The notes under the pieces are model-generated. The model saw nothing but the letters and a program-made list of their open reading frames with translations. It was not told the origin of the DNA and did no database searches. From Rhodospirillales bacterium (lineage in GTDB: Bacteria > Pseudomonadota > Alphaproteobacteria > Rhodospirillales > Defluviicoccaceae), in assembly GCA_016712595.1 (NCBI GenBank), contig JADJQT010000002.1:186001-250000 (forward strand): a DNA stretch of 64,000 nucleotides, read 5' to 3'. The position numbers were made by a program, and so were the translations under genes. Position 1 is the first letter of the stretch, and every line of letters begins with the position of its first letter. Below, piece after piece: positions 63,741 through 64,000 of this stretch.

Positions 63741-63926
63741 ATGACCAATGACCAGTTAAACGAAATTTGGGATCAACACCATAAACGCAAATATAGATAC
63801 GGGAATGTAGTATGTAGCACCAATAGTGACGGAAATGATATAATACAAACTAATGATGAAGCTTGGGAACGCAAGAATGGATGTAAGATATGGGATAAAA
63901 TCCCACCACTTAAGGGGAATCTTTGA
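63741..63926 (+). CDS. Short hypothetical protein in AT-rich DNA
   Basis: 61 residues from ATG 63741 with AAAAGGA ten bases upstream. The protein is hydrophilic, with MTNDQLNEIWDQHHKRKYRY and two Cys; no family recognised. Codon use (AAT, AAA, ATA, GAT) is unlike every other gene in the window, and the AT-rich stretch runs from about 63640 to 63920. A TATACT/TATTGTTTATT patch upstream could be a promoter. A membrane-like frame on the other strand (63756-63968) is a less likely alternative. Confidence 0.4.
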   Translation: MTNDQLNEIWDQHHKRKYRYGNVVCSTNSDGNDIIQTNDEAWERKNGCKIWDKIPPLKGNL

Positions 63927-63964
63927 TCTATCTGAAGGATGCGGCGATCTGAATGACCAAGTCC

Positions 63965-63997
63965 CCACACGGAGAGACGCGTCCCGACCACGTGTGG
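63965..63997. repeat. Inverted repeat at the window end
   Basis: CCACACG (63965-63971) and CGTGTGG (63991-63997) can pair around a 19-base loop. It lies where base composition returns to GC-rich, 39 bases after the stop of the short AT-rich gene. It may be a terminator stem, part of a structured RNA or an element boundary that continues beyond the window; I cannot tell. Confidence 0.3.
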
Positions 63998-64000
63998 CAC

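Overview
The window is GC-rich, gene-dense chromosome from an alphaproteobacterium, most likely of the Rhodospirillales type. The evidence is the unbroken rif-str-S10-spc-alpha order, the lack of infA, map and rpmJ in the spc/alpha part, adk between secY and rpsM, and single-copy genes typical of the class (ATP12-type F1 chaperone, CtaA/COX15-type heme A synthase, class I FBPase). I cannot fix genus or species from the sequence alone.

Positions 1-30170 form one plus-strand information-processing supercluster: nusG (5' end cut off by the window), rplK, rplA, rplJ, rplL, rpoB, rpoC, rpsL, rpsG, fusA, tuf, rpsJ, rplC, rplD, rplW, rplB, rpsS, rplV, rpsC, rplP, rpmC, rpsQ, rplN, rplX, rplE, rpsN, rpsH, rplF, rplR, rpsE, rpmD, rplO, secY, adk, rpsM, rpsK, rpoA, rplQ. 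Control elements are visible at the expected seams: an rplJ leader, an rplL-rpoB hairpin, a hairpin after rpoC followed by a well-spaced -35/-10 pair before rpsL, and another candidate promoter before rpsM. Four essential genes (rplA, rpsL, tuf twice, rpsJ) carry small indels that break the frame. Restoring one or two bases returns each to its exact family length, so these look like sequencing or assembly errors, and the consensus has a raised indel rate.

Positions 30171-46036 are mostly housekeeping and stress genes: a DegP/DegQ-type protease, RarA, an RluA-family pseudouridine synthase, two small heat-shock proteins, the ATP12 chaperone, acylphosphatase, PdxH, a cation diffusion facilitator, an aminoglycoside-phosphotransferase-like/P-loop kinase fusion, a two-domain universal stress protein, an SDR oxidoreductase, a small hypothetical protein, CobA (minus strand), CtaA and an S41 carboxyl-terminal protease with another frameshift.

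Positions 46130-52262 are the most unusual part: a minus-strand locus with a TIGR03032-type protein and two large paralogous RTX-like proteins (782 and 799 residues). Each has exactly eleven ~55-residue repeats, each repeat carrying one short calcium-motif pair followed by a long glycine-rich spacer. Both end in a compact RTX block and a near-identical C-terminal tail that looks like a type I secretion signal. The proximal paralog has its own promoter and a G9 homopolymer in its Shine-Dalgarno region, a candidate phase-variation switch.

Positions 52621-63577 hold a DUF599-like membrane protein, a Tat-type alpha carbonic anhydrase, a three-gene signalling set (periplasmic binding protein, histidine kinase, single-domain response regulator), fructose-1,6-bisphosphatase, a pair of MaoC-fold hydratases (minus strand), a lipoprotein and a three-domain glutaminase-STAS-cyclic-nucleotide-binding fusion. 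The last ~400 bases turn sharply AT-rich and hold one short unrecognised gene, which suggests the edge of acquired DNA.
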